Positions 45,158 to 55,430 of a DNA stretch of 64,000 nucleotides are shown piece by piece. A model generated the notes under the pieces. The model was not told the DNA's origin and made no database searches. It saw only the letters and a program-made list of their open reading frames with translations. How positions within the stretch are numbered: the first letter of the stretch is position 1; every line of letters starts with the position of its first letter. The translations under genes and the position numbers were made by a program. This DNA is from an uncultured Planctomycetota bacterium (GTDB lineage Bacteria > Planctomycetota > Phycisphaerae > UBA1845 > UTPLA1): positions 1 through 64,000 of the forward strand of contig CAADGE010000023.1 in the NCBI GenBank assembly GCA_900696465.1. The letters are read 5' to 3'.

Positions 45158-47131
45158 TCACTCGGCGACGTCGAGCACTCTTAAGGCGTCGTCCGCACGG
45201 CCGTTGTTGACGCAGGCAGTGGCCATCCAGACCAACAGTTTTCCCTGATCTCGATGGACGTGTCGGTCGTCTGGTAATCGGGAAACGAGCATGCGACCGA
45301 CGCGGAGACCCTCCTCGAACTGATCGAACTGGTCATCCTCCTTGAGACAGCCGAGCTTCGTGCGGATGCGCAGGTGGAGACGCAGCGCTTCGAGCGGCGC
45401 GGAGGCGGCCGGCGAAAATGGGAGCGATGCGAACGGACCCAGAACACCTGCACTTGAAAGATCGGACGTTGAAGCCCTCACATTGGCCGGCGAAGACGCC
45501 TGAGCGACGGATGCATCCTGCGCTTGCTGGCCGCGACGATTCTGCTGGTTGCCCAGAGCAAGCGAAAGTACCTGCTCGTAATGTTCACGGGCATCCGCAT
45601 ACTTGCCTTGGGTCGCTGCGATGTCGCCGCGCTTTTCGTAAATCTTCAGCTTCAGGTCCTGCATCTCGCTGTCGGCCTCGACGAGTTCCTGAAGCGTAAC
45701 GAGACGGGACGCCAGACTGTGGAGATGTGCGTCGCGCACCGCCGAGCCGCCCGCCAGCACGCTCATGTCTTCCTCGATCGTGGTCGCCACCTCGTCGAAG
45801 AGCGAATGGGCGAAGGCGGCGACGGCCCGCGCCTGGTCGCGCTCCCGCGCGGCCCTGAATGCGTAATAGGTCGTAACGATCGACGCGACGGTCAGGGTGG
45901 CAGCGATGACGGCAGCCGCGGCGAACTGGATGCGATAGCGGCGCACCGTCTTGCGGAGGATGTACAAATTGCTCGCGGCGCGTGCCTGGACGGGCTCGCC
46001 GGCAAGATAGCGCTCCAGATCTTCGGCCAGCGCCGTTGCCGACTGGTAGCGTCGATCCTTGTCCTTTTCGAGCGCCTTAAGAAGAATTCGATCGAGGTCA
46101 CCCTCAATGGGACCGACGGTGGAGCGACCCGCAGAATTCAGTCCGCGCAAGGCGCGGGAAGGCACCATGGGTTCTTCGTCGAGGATGCTGCGGCGGATGT
46201 CCTCGTAGTCACCGACGACCGGGTACGGGAATCGACCGGTCAGCAGCCGATAGAGGATGACCCCCAGCGAGTAGATGTCCGAGAGGACGTCGACCTCATC
46301 AGTCGCACCGCGAACCTGCTCAGGGCTCATGTATTCTAGCGTGCCGACGACCTGCCAAGCCATCGAGAGCATGGATCGCCCTTCGGTGTCGGCGAGTTCG
46401 ATGTTCTTGGCAAGACCGAAGTCGAGGATCCGCGGGCGTCCTTCGAAGTCTACGAGGATGTTGAACGGCTTGAGGTCACGGTGGATGATGCCCTTTTGGT
46501 GTGCATGAGCGACGGCTTGGCAGACCGGCAGTAAGAGGCGCACACACTCGCGCACCGTAGGCCCTTCGCAGAGCAGATAATCGTCGATCGGGAGGCCATC
46601 GACGAATTCCATCGCGAAGTAAGGCCGTCCATCGACAACGCCGCTCTCATAAATGGTCACGATATTCGGGTGCTGCAGGCGCGCAATCAGCGCCACCTCG
46701 CGGGCGAAGCGCTCTCGCTGCAGGGAGGTAGAAAAAGGTCCATCATTCAGCACTTTCAACGCAACGGTGCGACCGGTGGAAAGCTGGATGGCTTTGAAGA
46801 CAACGCCCTGACCGCCCTGTTCGATGCGAGAAAGGATTTTGAATCCCTTGAAATGGTCTCGAAGGAGGCGCAGGTCTCTCTGGTTTTCGGGGTCGTTCTC
46901 CTCGCTGGCCGGATCGCGCTCGGACGCGACTGACTGTTTCCGTGCGAGGAAAATCAATCGCGCGGTTTGAAGCCGCTCGCCCAGTTCGGGCATCAACTCA
47001 GGGTGACATCGGATGAACTGCGGATCGTCGGGTTCGACGCCGGCCTCCCAGGCCGCAAGGGCCTCACGCACGACCTGCTCAATTCGGGCGCGCCGGCCAT
47101 CCGCGGGCTCCTGATCATTTGTGGGAGGCAT
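45158..47131 (-). CDS. transmembrane Ser/Thr protein kinase (Hanks type), truncated at an in-frame TGA
   Basis: 657 residues to the TGA. The kinase domain spans about residues 93-365: glycine loop EQGGQGVVFKAI, VAIK-type Lys in TVALKVL, catalytic HRDLKPFNIL near 216-225, DFGLAK near 238, and GTLEYMSPEQVRG. One transmembrane helix is near 402-424 (AAAVIAATLTVASIVTTYYA). A helical TPR-type region follows and is cut by the stop. It is the PknB-like architecture common in planctomycetes. Its first 17 bases overlap the end of the sigma factor gene, pairing phosphorylation with sigma control. Confidence 0.9.
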   Translation of the reverse strand: MPPTNDQEPADGRRARIEQVVREALAAWEAGVEPDDPQFIRCHPELMPELGERLQTARLIFLARKQSVASERDPASEENDPENQRDLRLLRDHFKGFKILSRIEQGGQGVVFKAIQLSTGRTVALKVLNDGPFSTSLQRERFAREVALIARLQHPNIVTIYESGVVDGRPYFAMEFVDGLPIDDYLLCEGPTVRECVRLLLPVCQAVAHAHQKGIIHRDLKPFNILVDFEGRPRILDFGLAKNIELADTEGRSMLSMAWQVVGTLEYMSPEQVRGATDEVDVLSDIYSLGVILYRLLTGRFPYPVVGDYEDIRRSILDEEPMVPSRALRGLNSAGRSTVGPIEGDLDRILLKALEKDKDRRYQSATALAEDLERYLAGEPVQARAASNLYILRKTVRRYRIQFAAAAVIAATLTVASIVTTYYAFRAARERDQARAVAAFAHSLFDEVATTIEEDMSVLAGGSAVRDAHLHSLASRLVTLQELVEADSEMQDLKLKIYEKRGDIAATQGKYADAREHYEQVLSLALGNQQNRRGQQAQDASVAQASSPANVRASTSDLSSAGVLGPFASLPFSPAASAPLEALRLHLRIRTKLGCLKEDDQFDQFEEGLRVGRMLVSRLPDDRHVHRDQGKLLVWMATACVNNGRADDALRVLDVAE

Positions 47132-47849
47132 GGCCCGTATCCTGCGGATCGTCCGTTGAGGGATCCGTCGTATCGCCGGTCAGATACTGCGACGAGCTGC
47201 CGAGCACCTCTTTCAACTGTCGAAGACCGTGGAACAGAAGACCGCGAACAGAGGACTCTGATCGATCAAGTAACTCGGCGATCTCACTATAGGACTTGCC
47301 ATCGAAGAAGCGAAGCCGGATGACGTTTCGACGATCCTCCGGCAACGTGGCAAGCGCCGCCTGCAACTTGTCGTGGGCCTCGGCCAGAGCGGCGGCGCTG
47401 ATCGGCGTCTTGCCCGGCGCGGAGACGATCTCCCAGAGCTGAATGGCGGAGGAATATTTCTCATCATCAAACGGGTGCTTCACGACCTGTCCGCCGCGCT
47501 TCTCGCAGCGAGCGGCCTTGATGACATTAATGAGATGCCGCTGGGCAATACAGGCAAGCCAGCGATCCAGCGAAACGTCATCACTGCTCTGGAGTGAGTC
47601 GAGACTGCGAAATGCCGCCAGAAAGACGCCTTGCAGGATGTCCTCAACCTGAATCTCGCTTCGAAGATTGGCCGGTATCCGTCCCTGGAGCAGGGCGCGA
47701 AGTCTTTGCGCTCGATCCATGAGCGCATTTTGCAACTCGATGGGCGAGATCACCGGAGCGCGGTCAGGGTTGAACTTGAGTACCGAGTCTGCGGCCTCTT
47801 CGCGCTGCTCCGGTCCGGAATCCCCTGATGGCAATGGTTCTTGTGACAT
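47115..47849 (-). CDS. ECF-type RNA polymerase sigma factor
   Basis: A 244-residue sigma-70 family protein. Region 2 has VEDILQGVFLAAFRSLDSLQ and WLACIAQRHLINVIKAA; region 4 has ALATLPEDRRNVIRLRFFDG then SYSEIAELLDRSESSVRGLL. An unusually long N-terminus rich in Ser/Asp/Pro precedes region 2, and about 25 residues rich in Asp/Thr follow region 4. I chose ATG 47849; ATG 47939 is also possible. Overlap with the kinase gene suggests the kinase tunes its activity, as in planctomycete sigma/kinase pairs. Confidence 0.9.
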   Translation of the reverse strand: MSQEPLPSGDSGPEQREEAADSVLKFNPDRAPVISPIELQNALMDRAQRLRALLQGRIPANLRSEIQVEDILQGVFLAAFRSLDSLQSSDDVSLDRWLACIAQRHLINVIKAARCEKRGGQVVKHPFDDEKYSSAIQLWEIVSAPGKTPISAAALAEAHDKLQAALATLPEDRRNVIRLRFFDGKSYSEIAELLDRSESSVRGLLFHGLRQLKEVLGSSSQYLTGDTTDPSTDDPQDTGHASHK

Positions 47850-48293
47850 TCCAAATCTCAATCCATCGCGACCAGTACGCCATGAGATCAGGTCAAACTC
47901 CAAGCGACCCGCGCCATACGGCAAATCGGACCGCTTCACATTCTACGCCGGCCGCCCGCAGGGCTTCTGATAGCAGTACCCAACAATTTGTAAGCAAATG
48001 TGATCCGGGCGGACACTCTCAATTCGTACATGATAACCGAGACGGTTCGTGTCTCACCCTATCACTAGCGTTGGCATGGACGAGCATCTGTTGTGACAAC
48101 TCCGACCTGTCCGCAGGTGCTTTGTCTCAAAGAGGTTAAGGAGAGGAATGAAACCCATGCAGCTTCGAGAAAGCAGTCTGCATGCGGACAATGCCGATTC
48201 GCTGGGCCTTGTGACCCAGTATCGCGCGCGATATTACCCTCGCGTGCTTATGACTCGGAAGAAATGGGCTGCCGCCTCCGGAAAAATCGGCTG
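47850..48293. other. intergenic, no gene seen
   Basis: 444 bases between the sigma factor start and the 3' end of the PilZ gene on the same strand. Contains the presumed promoter of the sigma-kinase operon. Plus-strand frames here run into DNA antisense to the PilZ gene. Confidence 0.4.
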
Positions 48294-48728
48294 TCAGACC
48301 GGAAGCAACTGTGGGACATCGAATCGCAGCACGAAGCCGATTCGATCGTCGGCATCTCCATGGACGTTCATCTCGGTGCGGATCACGGTGGCGTAGCCGA
48401 GGGACTTGCCCAGCTGCTGACCAGCATTACGCGGATCGGCGGTCGCGCCGGCAATGCGGGCTTCGTAGCGCTGGCCAACGGCGAGACCGAAGCCGATCGG
48501 TGCGTTGGCGCGCAAACCGGCGTCGGAGATGTCACGCGTCTTGCACCGCAGAATCGTCTGCGACTGCGGATCAATCAGCCAGAGATCAACAGCGACCGGT
48601 CGTCGGGAATAGTCGCGCTGATCAAGTCGATTGACCCTGCGGGCACCGCTGCTGTATCGCTCGAAGATCGGTGGAGTGGCGACGTGCGAGCCGCCAAGGG
48701 GAATGGGGGTTGGCAAATGCGTGGACAT
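48294..48728 (-). CDS. PilZ-domain protein (c-di-GMP binding)
   Basis: A 144-residue protein. After a 30-residue N-terminal extension, a PilZ domain has the ligand motif RDYSRRPV (RxxxR type, residues 38-45), then DISDAGLRA (DxSxxG) and the closing strand GFVLRFDVPQ. c-di-GMP binding is therefore likely. It is monocistronic, in front of the sigma-kinase operon. Confidence 0.88.
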   Translation of the reverse strand: MSTHLPTPIPLGGSHVATPPIFERYSSGARRVNRLDQRDYSRRPVAVDLWLIDPQSQTILRCKTRDISDAGLRANAPIGFGLAVGQRYEARIAGATADPRNAGQQLGKSLGYATVIRTEMNVHGDADDRIGFVLRFDVPQLLPV

Positions 48729-49081
48729 GTTGGTCTCCTTCTTGCGAGAGGGCGCCTACGAGCGCTCGCGATGCCGCCGGAGCGGCATCATGCTACCGCA
48801 ACGCGATTGCCTTCGGCGACGGCGAGTGCCATGCAGGCGTCACCGCGACGTGACGACGCCGAAAGCAATGCTCCTTCCCCTGCACGTACCCGCGTTCCGC
48901 GGCATCTTCACCCCCAAGCGCGGCCAACGGATGCGTTGTTGCCGTAACCCCTTCAACCGTGGAGCATTATACCCCAGCAGCGGCCGCCGTCAATGTAATA
49001 ATGGCGTAACACAGACACCCGCAACTACTGTGCCCGGAATGGCTTATTACAAAGAATTGACAGCCGCGCGAGGGTCGCAAT
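48729..49081. other. intergenic, no gene seen
   Basis: 353 bases separating the PilZ gene start from the pyrC 3' end, both on the minus strand. No terminator hairpin with T run or protein-like frame recognised. Confidence 0.4.
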
Positions 49082-50395
49082 TCAGGCAACGGCGGCGGGT
49101 TCGAGACTGAAGCGTACCACACCCGCGACGATGGTATGGGTTGCCCTGCCCGACAGCTTCCACCCGTCGAATGGGCAATTTCGACTCTTGGAGCGGAACT
49201 CGCCGACTTTGACCGTCCAGTTCATCGCCGGGTCGATGATTGTCACATCGGCGTCGGTGCCAAGGCGCAACGTGCCCTTGTCCAACTGAAGAACGCGAGC
49301 CGGGTTGATGGTCAGCATCGCAATGAGCCGCGGCCAGTCCACGTGCCCCGGCTCGATGAGGGCCTTGGCAAACAGACCGAGTGCGATTTCCAGACCAATA
49401 ATTCCGAACGGGGCCGACTGAAAATCGAGTTCCTTCTCCTCCTCGCCGTGGGGTGCGTGATCGGTTACGAGACAGTCGATCGTGCCGTCGACGACACCGG
49501 CGATGCAGGCATCAACATCTGCCCGCGAGCGCAGCGGCGGGTTCATCTTGTAGTTGGTGTCATAAGTGGCGCAGGCCTCCTCGGTGAGCAGCAGGTGATG
49601 GGGGCAGACCTCGGCGGTGACAGCAATGCCACGCTGCTTGCCTTCTCGCACGAGCTGCACGCTCCCGGCCGTGGACAGGTGTGCAACATGGTAGCGCGCA
49701 CGGGTCTCGGCGGCGAGCGAAAGATCGCGCTGGATCATCATCTCCTCTGCGATGGCGGGAATCCCCGGCAATCCGATACGCGTCGCCGTGAACCCGGCAT
49801 TCATGACGCCGCCTGCGGCCATGTCCGCATCTTCGCAATGCTGAATAATGGCCCGGTTGAACATGGTGGCGTACTGAAGCGCACGAAACATGACCGCGGG
49901 ATTCGCCACACCGCAACCATCATCGGAGAAGCCCACGGCGCCGGCGCGGACCATTTGCCCCATCTCGGCGAGTTCCTTGCCCTCGCGGCCCTTGGTGATG
50001 GCGCCGATGGGATAAACATTGCAGAGCCCGGCCCGAGCCGCCTGGCGATAAACGAACTCAATCATCGCTTCCGTATCGATCGCGGGCTCGGTGTTGGGCA
50101 TGCAGGCGATGCTGGTAAAGCCGCCGGCGACAGCCGCCGCCGCACCGGAAGCGATGGTCTCCTCGTCTTCATGGCCCGGCTCGCGAAGATGGACATGCAT
50201 GTCAATCAGGCCGGGGCAGACGATTTTGCCGGAAGCGTCGATCTGCCTGGTTGCCTGGGACTTGGAACCTGAGCCGGGCTCCTGTGGCTCGATGGAGACG
50301 ATGCGACCCTTTTCGATGAGGACATCGGCGATTTTGTCGATCCCCTGGGAAGGATCAATGACGCGGCCGGACTTGATGAGGAGTCTGTCGGTCAT
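49082..50395 (-). CDS. pyrC: dihydroorotase
   Basis: A 437-residue type I dihydroorotase of the amidohydrolase superfamily, third step of pyrimidine synthesis. Metal ligands sit in LIDMHVHLREPGHEDEETIA, the substrate loop is ACMPNTEPAIDTEAM, and later blocks AEVCPHHLLLTEE and CLVTDHAPHGEEEK give the remaining His/Asp. It begins 7 bases after pyrB, the last gene of the pyrR-pyrB-pyrC operon. Confidence 0.96.
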   Translation of the reverse strand: MTDRLLIKSGRVIDPSQGIDKIADVLIEKGRIVSIEPQEPGSGSKSQATRQIDASGKIVCPGLIDMHVHLREPGHEDEETIASGAAAAVAGGFTSIACMPNTEPAIDTEAMIEFVYRQAARAGLCNVYPIGAITKGREGKELAEMGQMVRAGAVGFSDDGCGVANPAVMFRALQYATMFNRAIIQHCEDADMAAGGVMNAGFTATRIGLPGIPAIAEEMMIQRDLSLAAETRARYHVAHLSTAGSVQLVREGKQRGIAVTAEVCPHHLLLTEEACATYDTNYKMNPPLRSRADVDACIAGVVDGTIDCLVTDHAPHGEEEKELDFQSAPFGIIGLEIALGLFAKALIEPGHVDWPRLIAMLTINPARVLQLDKGTLRLGTDADVTIIDPAMNWTVKVGEFRSKSRNCPFDGWKLSGRATHTIVAGVVRFSLEPAAVA

Positions 50396-50402
50396 ATCGT
50401 TC

Positions 50403-51398
50403 TCAACTCCCCTCCGCGGCCTGTTTGCAGAGGAACATGACGGCCATCCGCACGGCCAGACCGTTGGTCACCTGTCGCAGCACGGCGCTGTTGGCTCCAT
50501 CGGCGACGCTGGCAGCCATCTCGATGCCGCGGTTGATCGGTCCGGGATGCATGACCAGCACGTCCGGCTTGGCGCGCTTCATCCGCTGGGCACTGAGTCC
50601 GAAGAGCCGGGAATACTCCTGCAAACTCGGAAAGACATTGGAGCTGATGCGTTCGCGCTGAATGCGCAGCATGTTGATCACGTCAAACTGTTCGATCACC
50701 CGATCGAAATCGTGCGCGATCCGAGCCCCCATCTTCTCGAAGGCCCGGGGTACCAGCGTCGTCGGGCCGACCATCGTTACCTCGGCGCCGAGCTTGAGGA
50801 GCCCGTGCAGATTGGATCGGGCGACACGGCTGTTGGCAACGTCGCCGACGATGGCGACCTCGAGCCCCTCGATGCGGCCCTTGACCTGCCGCATGGTATA
50901 GATGTCGAGCAGGCCCTGGGTCGGATGTTCGTGGCGGCCGTCTCCGGCATTGATCACGCAGCAGCCGACGTTGCGGGCGATCAGATGCGGCGTACCGGCG
51001 ACGTGGTGGCGCACGATCAGCAGATCGACGCCCATGGCTTCGATGTTACGCACCGTATCGCGAATGCTCTCGCCCTTGGAGAGACTGCTGGACTTGGCGG
51101 AAAAGTCCACGACATCGGCCGAAAGTCGCTGCGCCGCGAGGACGAAGCTCGTCTTGGTTCGGGTGGAATCTTCAAAGAAGAGATTAACGACGACGCGGCC
51201 GCGGAGAGCCGGCACCTTCTTCACACTGCGGGTGGAGACATCTTCGAAGGCCTCTGCCGTATCGAGTATTAGGCGAATCTCATCGGCGGTAAGGTCCTCC
51301 AGGGCCAGCAGATGGCGATGCGGCCAGACGACCGACTCCCGCTCCGACGCGGCTGCGGCAGACTTCGCCTTTTGCACCGGATCGCCGGTCGTGCTCAC
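50403..51398 (-). CDS. pyrB: aspartate carbamoyltransferase catalytic subunit
   Basis: A 331-residue transcarbamoylase making carbamoyl-aspartate. The carbamoyl-phosphate loop is NLFFEDSTRTKTSFVLAAQR, the active-site loop is SSLSKGESIRDT, and the aspartate domain has VLVMHPGPINRGIE. An N-terminal extension of about 25 residues is unusual. Its start overlaps the pyrR stop by four bases. No pyrI regulatory gene is adjacent. Confidence 0.96.
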   Translation of the reverse strand: MSTTGDPVQKAKSAAAASERESVVWPHRHLLALEDLTADEIRLILDTAEAFEDVSTRSVKKVPALRGRVVVNLFFEDSTRTKTSFVLAAQRLSADVVDFSAKSSSLSKGESIRDTVRNIEAMGVDLLIVRHHVAGTPHLIARNVGCCVINAGDGRHEHPTQGLLDIYTMRQVKGRIEGLEVAIVGDVANSRVARSNLHGLLKLGAEVTMVGPTTLVPRAFEKMGARIAHDFDRVIEQFDVINMLRIQRERISSNVFPSLQEYSRLFGLSAQRMKRAKPDVLVMHPGPINRGIEMAASVADGANSAVLRQVTNGLAVRMAVMFLCKQAAEGS

Positions 51399-51916
51399 GG
51401 CTGCACCTCCACCTTGTCCGCGCCGTCGATCGATTCCAGATATACGGTGACATGCTGACTGTCGCTGGATGTTCTCAGGCCTGTAAAGTCCGGCTGGATG
51501 GGATACTCGCGACCACCGCGGTCCACGAGCACCACCAGACGCACAGCCCGCGGTCGGCCCAAGTCGATGAGTGCCTGCAGGGCGGCACGAATGCTCCGAC
51601 CGGTGAAGATCACATCATCCACCAGGATCAGGTAGCGCCCTTCGATGTCGAAGTCGATCTCAGTCGTCCGGACGACGGCCGATGGGCCGATTTCGGCCAG
51701 ATCATCTCGGTAGAGCGTGATGTCCAGCGAGCCGTAGGCGACCTCGCGAACTCCGCGGGCTTCGAGCATGGGTAGCAGGCGACGCGCCAGTTCGTCTCCG
51801 CGGCGGCGGATGCCAATGACCCCGACCGGACAATTCCGCGGTATTGACGCACTGATCTCGTCGGCCAGACGTTCGAGCGTCCGGCGGATCCCTTTTTCAT
51901 CCAGGAGCGTTTTCAT
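51395..51916 (-). CDS. pyrR: PyrR bifunctional pyr operon regulator / uracil phosphoribosyltransferase
   Basis: A 173-residue phosphoribosyltransferase-fold protein starting MKTLLDEKGIRRTLERLADE. The PRPP-binding motif is LILVDDVIFTGRSIRAAL, and GIRRRGDELARRLLP matches the PyrR N-terminal region. As first gene of the pyr operon it may control it by attenuation when UMP is bound, and it also converts uracil to UMP. No clear PyrR-type attenuator could be drawn by eye in 51917-52050. Confidence 0.93.
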   Translation of the reverse strand: MKTLLDEKGIRRTLERLADEISASIPRNCPVGVIGIRRRGDELARRLLPMLEARGVREVAYGSLDITLYRDDLAEIGPSAVVRTTEIDFDIEGRYLILVDDVIFTGRSIRAALQALIDLGRPRAVRLVVLVDRGGREYPIQPDFTGLRTSSDSQHVTVYLESIDGADKVEVQP

Positions 51917-52248
51917 GAAATCGTGCTTCGCAGGTCGTGAAGATACTCGGCGAATCACGTTGCGACAAGACAGTGGGAGAACAGCAGGCCTCATGGGTTA
52001 CAACGGGCGACGAATCGACGCGATCCGCGCGTGGTCGCTGCCCTTGTGAAATCCCCTATAATGTAAGGCACTGCTCTGGATGGGTTCGCGGTGCATCTCA
52101 TCCGGCTGCTCAGATAAGGCGGCTGCCGGACGCCCGCGCTATCGGATTCTTGCATCATCGGAGCGAGGCCCAATGGCCTGCGGCAGCCGGTTGATGCGAC
52201 CGCACAATTTAAAACACGGTTTCGTCACGAGGTATGCAGTTATCCACC
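51917..52248. other. divergent intergenic region between pyrR and the adaptor gene
   Basis: 332 bases containing promoters for both directions. A TATAAT at 52057-52062 on the plus strand is the clearest -10 element and would give a leader of about 180 bases before the adaptor gene; its -35 (TCGCTG, 16 bp away) is weak. I see no definite pyr attenuator. Confidence 0.4.
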
Positions 52249-53442
52249 ATGAAGACCATCACCCTGATCATCACGGCCGCCGTGATCGCCGGCGGCAGTT
52301 ACTTCGGCTACACGCGTTTTTCCACGAAACAGGCCGCGGACGCTTTTGTGCTGCGTCCGCTGCAGCGCGGCACGATCATTCAAACCGTCTCGGCAACGGG
52401 GACCATCGAGCCCATTACCAAGGTCATCGTGGGTTCACAGGTCAGCGGCAACATTCTGCGCTGGCACGCCGATTTCAATGATCGCGTCACGGAGGGGTTC
52501 GTACTCGCCGAGCTCGATCCCGATCGGTTCCAGACGGCTTACAACCAGGCCAGCGCAGAGCTGGCGATGGCTCAGGCGCGTGAGGAGGAGGCAGCTGTCC
52601 GTTACAAGGACGCCGAGCGCGAGCGACAACGCATCTCCAAGCTCATGGACACCTTCACGGCGAGCGAAAACGAGCTGCTGGTGGCGACGGCGACGGCGGA
52701 CGCGGCGATGGCGGCCTGGCACGCGGCGCAGGCCTCCGTGAAATCCGCCGAGGCGCAGCTCAACGCCGCCAAGGTGGACCTCGACCGGACGATCATCCGT
52801 TCGCCGATCGACGGCGTGGTCATCACCCGGAACATCGACATCGGTCAGACCGTCGCGGCCTCGTTGCAGGCGCCGGAACTGTTCCTGATTGCCAACAATC
52901 TCGAGCGGATGCAGGTCAACGCCAATGTGGCGGAATCGGACGTGGGGCTGATCGAGGAAGGTAAGCCGGCGACCTTCCGAGTGGACGCTTATCCGGATCG
53001 CGTTTTTGAAGGGAAGATTTCGCAGATTCGCTATGACGCGACGATTCTCGACGGCGTCGTGACCTATGTGACCATCATCGAAGTGAACAATCCGGACCTT
53101 GTTCTTCGGCCGGGGATGACTGCGAACGTGACCTTCGAAGTCGCCAAGGTGGAAAACGTGCTACGAATCCCGAACGCGGCGCTGCGGTTCAGCCCGCAGC
53201 CGTTTGATGCCGGCACCGGCGGTCCGCCGCGGCAGGGATCGCGGGTTCCTACGGTGTGGACGCTGGATGGCAAGGGAGAGCCCAGGCCCGTGGAGATCCG
53301 GACCGGCCTGAGTGATGGCAGCTTCACGGAATTGGTGGAAGGCCCGCTGAAAGAGGGCGATCGCATCATCACGGAGCGAAACTGGCGCGGACGGAGCAGC
53401 GGGGGATCGGGTCGACCGGATTTGACGCGGTCGATGCGGTAG
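52249..53442 (+). CDS. MacA-like efflux periplasmic adaptor (membrane fusion protein)
   Basis: A 397-residue HlyD/MacA-type adaptor. N-terminal membrane segment MKTITLIITAAVIAGGSYFG, the lipoyl half VIVGSQVSGNILRWHADFND, a long coiled-coil hairpin (about residues 90-170), the second lipoyl half IRSPIDGVVITRNIDIGQTV, and beta-barrel/membrane-proximal domains. Followed by 33 bases and the ABC ATPase gene. Start at 52249 over 52234 because the signal segment begins there. Confidence 0.92.
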   Translation: MKTITLIITAAVIAGGSYFGYTRFSTKQAADAFVLRPLQRGTIIQTVSATGTIEPITKVIVGSQVSGNILRWHADFNDRVTEGFVLAELDPDRFQTAYNQASAELAMAQAREEEAAVRYKDAERERQRISKLMDTFTASENELLVATATADAAMAAWHAAQASVKSAEAQLNAAKVDLDRTIIRSPIDGVVITRNIDIGQTVAASLQAPELFLIANNLERMQVNANVAESDVGLIEEGKPATFRVDAYPDRVFEGKISQIRYDATILDGVVTYVTIIEVNNPDLVLRPGMTANVTFEVAKVENVLRIPNAALRFSPQPFDAGTGGPPRQGSRVPTVWTLDGKGEPRPVEIRTGLSDGSFTELVEGPLKEGDRIITERNWRGRSSGGSGRPDLTRSMR

Positions 53443-53475
53443 AAAAGCCAAAGGGGGAGGCGGCGGAACGGCGGA

Positions 53476-54237
<762 letters not shown>

Positions 54238-54383
54238 TTCGCTGGCGCGGCTCGCGCGGCCGGCCCGACTTCGGACGATGGCCTTACCGTGGTCGAAGAT
54301 GATCGCAGGATGATTCGAGAACCTTTGCCAGCGATCCTGTCATGACGGTGATGTATCCATCCCGGCTTCTGAAAGAAACGGCG

Positions 54384-55211
54384 ATGCGGCTCGCGATGGG
54401 TGGGTGGATCATCATCATGATGGCAACCAGCGGCTTCGGCTGTCGGCGCTATCCCACTTCGGCAGACGCCATGCCCATCGGCCCGGAACAATCGACGACT
54501 GCACCCGCCACGACGGCCTCGGGACCGGGCGGCACCTCACTTCCCCGAACAACGGAGCGGCTCGAAGAACGACTGCGCATGGTCGCCAGGCAGATCGAGA
54601 GCCGCGGCGTGAAGGATGCGCGGGTCCTGTCCGCGATGCGAAACGTACCTCGACATTGGTTCGTACCGACCGCCTATCAGCGCGAGGCGTATGACGACGG
54701 ACCACTGCCGATCGGCGAGGGACAGACCATCTCGCAACCCTACATCGTCGCCCTCATGACGGAGTCGCTGAAACTCAAACCGGGCGAGAAGGTCCTGGAG
54801 ATCGGAACCGGCTCGGGTTATCAGGCGGCCGTACTCGCTGAACTGACTGACAAGGTATTCACCATCGAGATCGTCGAACCCCTTGGCCGCCGCGCACAGC
54901 GCATCCTTTCCGATCGCGGGTACGGATCGGTCCGGGTGCGAATCGGTGACGGTTACAAGGGCTGGCCGGAAGAGGCGCCGTTTGACGCAATCATCGTGAC
55001 CTGCGCACCGGAGGCCCCACCGAAGGCCCTCGTCGATCAGCTCGCGGTCGGCGGACGGATGTGCATTCCCGTGGGCCCGCAGACATGGGGACAGGACCTG
55101 ATCCTGCTGGAAAAGGATCCTGACGGGCAACTGCGCGAAAAGACTATAGCGCCGGTGAGGTTCGTCCCGATGACAGGAGAATCCGAAAAGGCGGAACACA
55201 AGGACCGATAA
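54384..55211 (+). CDS. pcm: exported protein-L-isoaspartate O-methyltransferase
   Basis: A 275-residue PIMT that methylates isoaspartyl residues in damaged proteins. The SAM-binding motif I is KVLEIGTGSGYQAAVLAEL, the N-terminal VPRHWFVP and EGQTISQPYIVALMTE blocks are typical, and the motif III area is DAIIVTCAPEAPPKAL. Unlike the cytosolic enzyme, it has an N-terminal hydrophobic segment ending TSGFGC, a lipobox-like Cys20 followed by a Thr/Pro-rich linker, which predicts export and lipid anchoring. ATG 54342 is an alternative start. Confidence 0.92.
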   Translation: MRLAMGGWIIIMMATSGFGCRRYPTSADAMPIGPEQSTTAPATTASGPGGTSLPRTTERLEERLRMVARQIESRGVKDARVLSAMRNVPRHWFVPTAYQREAYDDGPLPIGEGQTISQPYIVALMTESLKLKPGEKVLEIGTGSGYQAAVLAELTDKVFTIEIVEPLGRRAQRILSDRGYGSVRVRIGDGYKGWPEEAPFDAIIVTCAPEAPPKALVDQLAVGGRMCIPVGPQTWGQDLILLEKDPDGQLREKTIAPVRFVPMTGESEKAEHKDR

Positions 55212-55430
55212 TAAATTGATTGCCGATATTGAAAGTTGCGAATCGGACGATATTTTGAGAATTAGTTACTTGACGGGCAGCTCCGGGTTCATTTTTAATA
55301 GGACTCGGTAATTGGCGCGGCATTACTCGCCGAACGGAATCGGCGGCAAGAATAGTTTGTTCTTCGTAACCCGTTGCATCGATCGGTGGCAGACCCACCG
55401 AAGCCAGCCAGAAACGAGGAGAAACACCAC

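Noticed and set aside
48093-48947. 284-codon plus-strand frame
   Set aside because: Antisense to the PilZ gene, whose RxxxR and DxSxxG motifs are clear.
49136-51272. two long plus-strand frames (378 and 393 codons)
   Set aside because: Antisense to pyrC and pyrB; no motifs.
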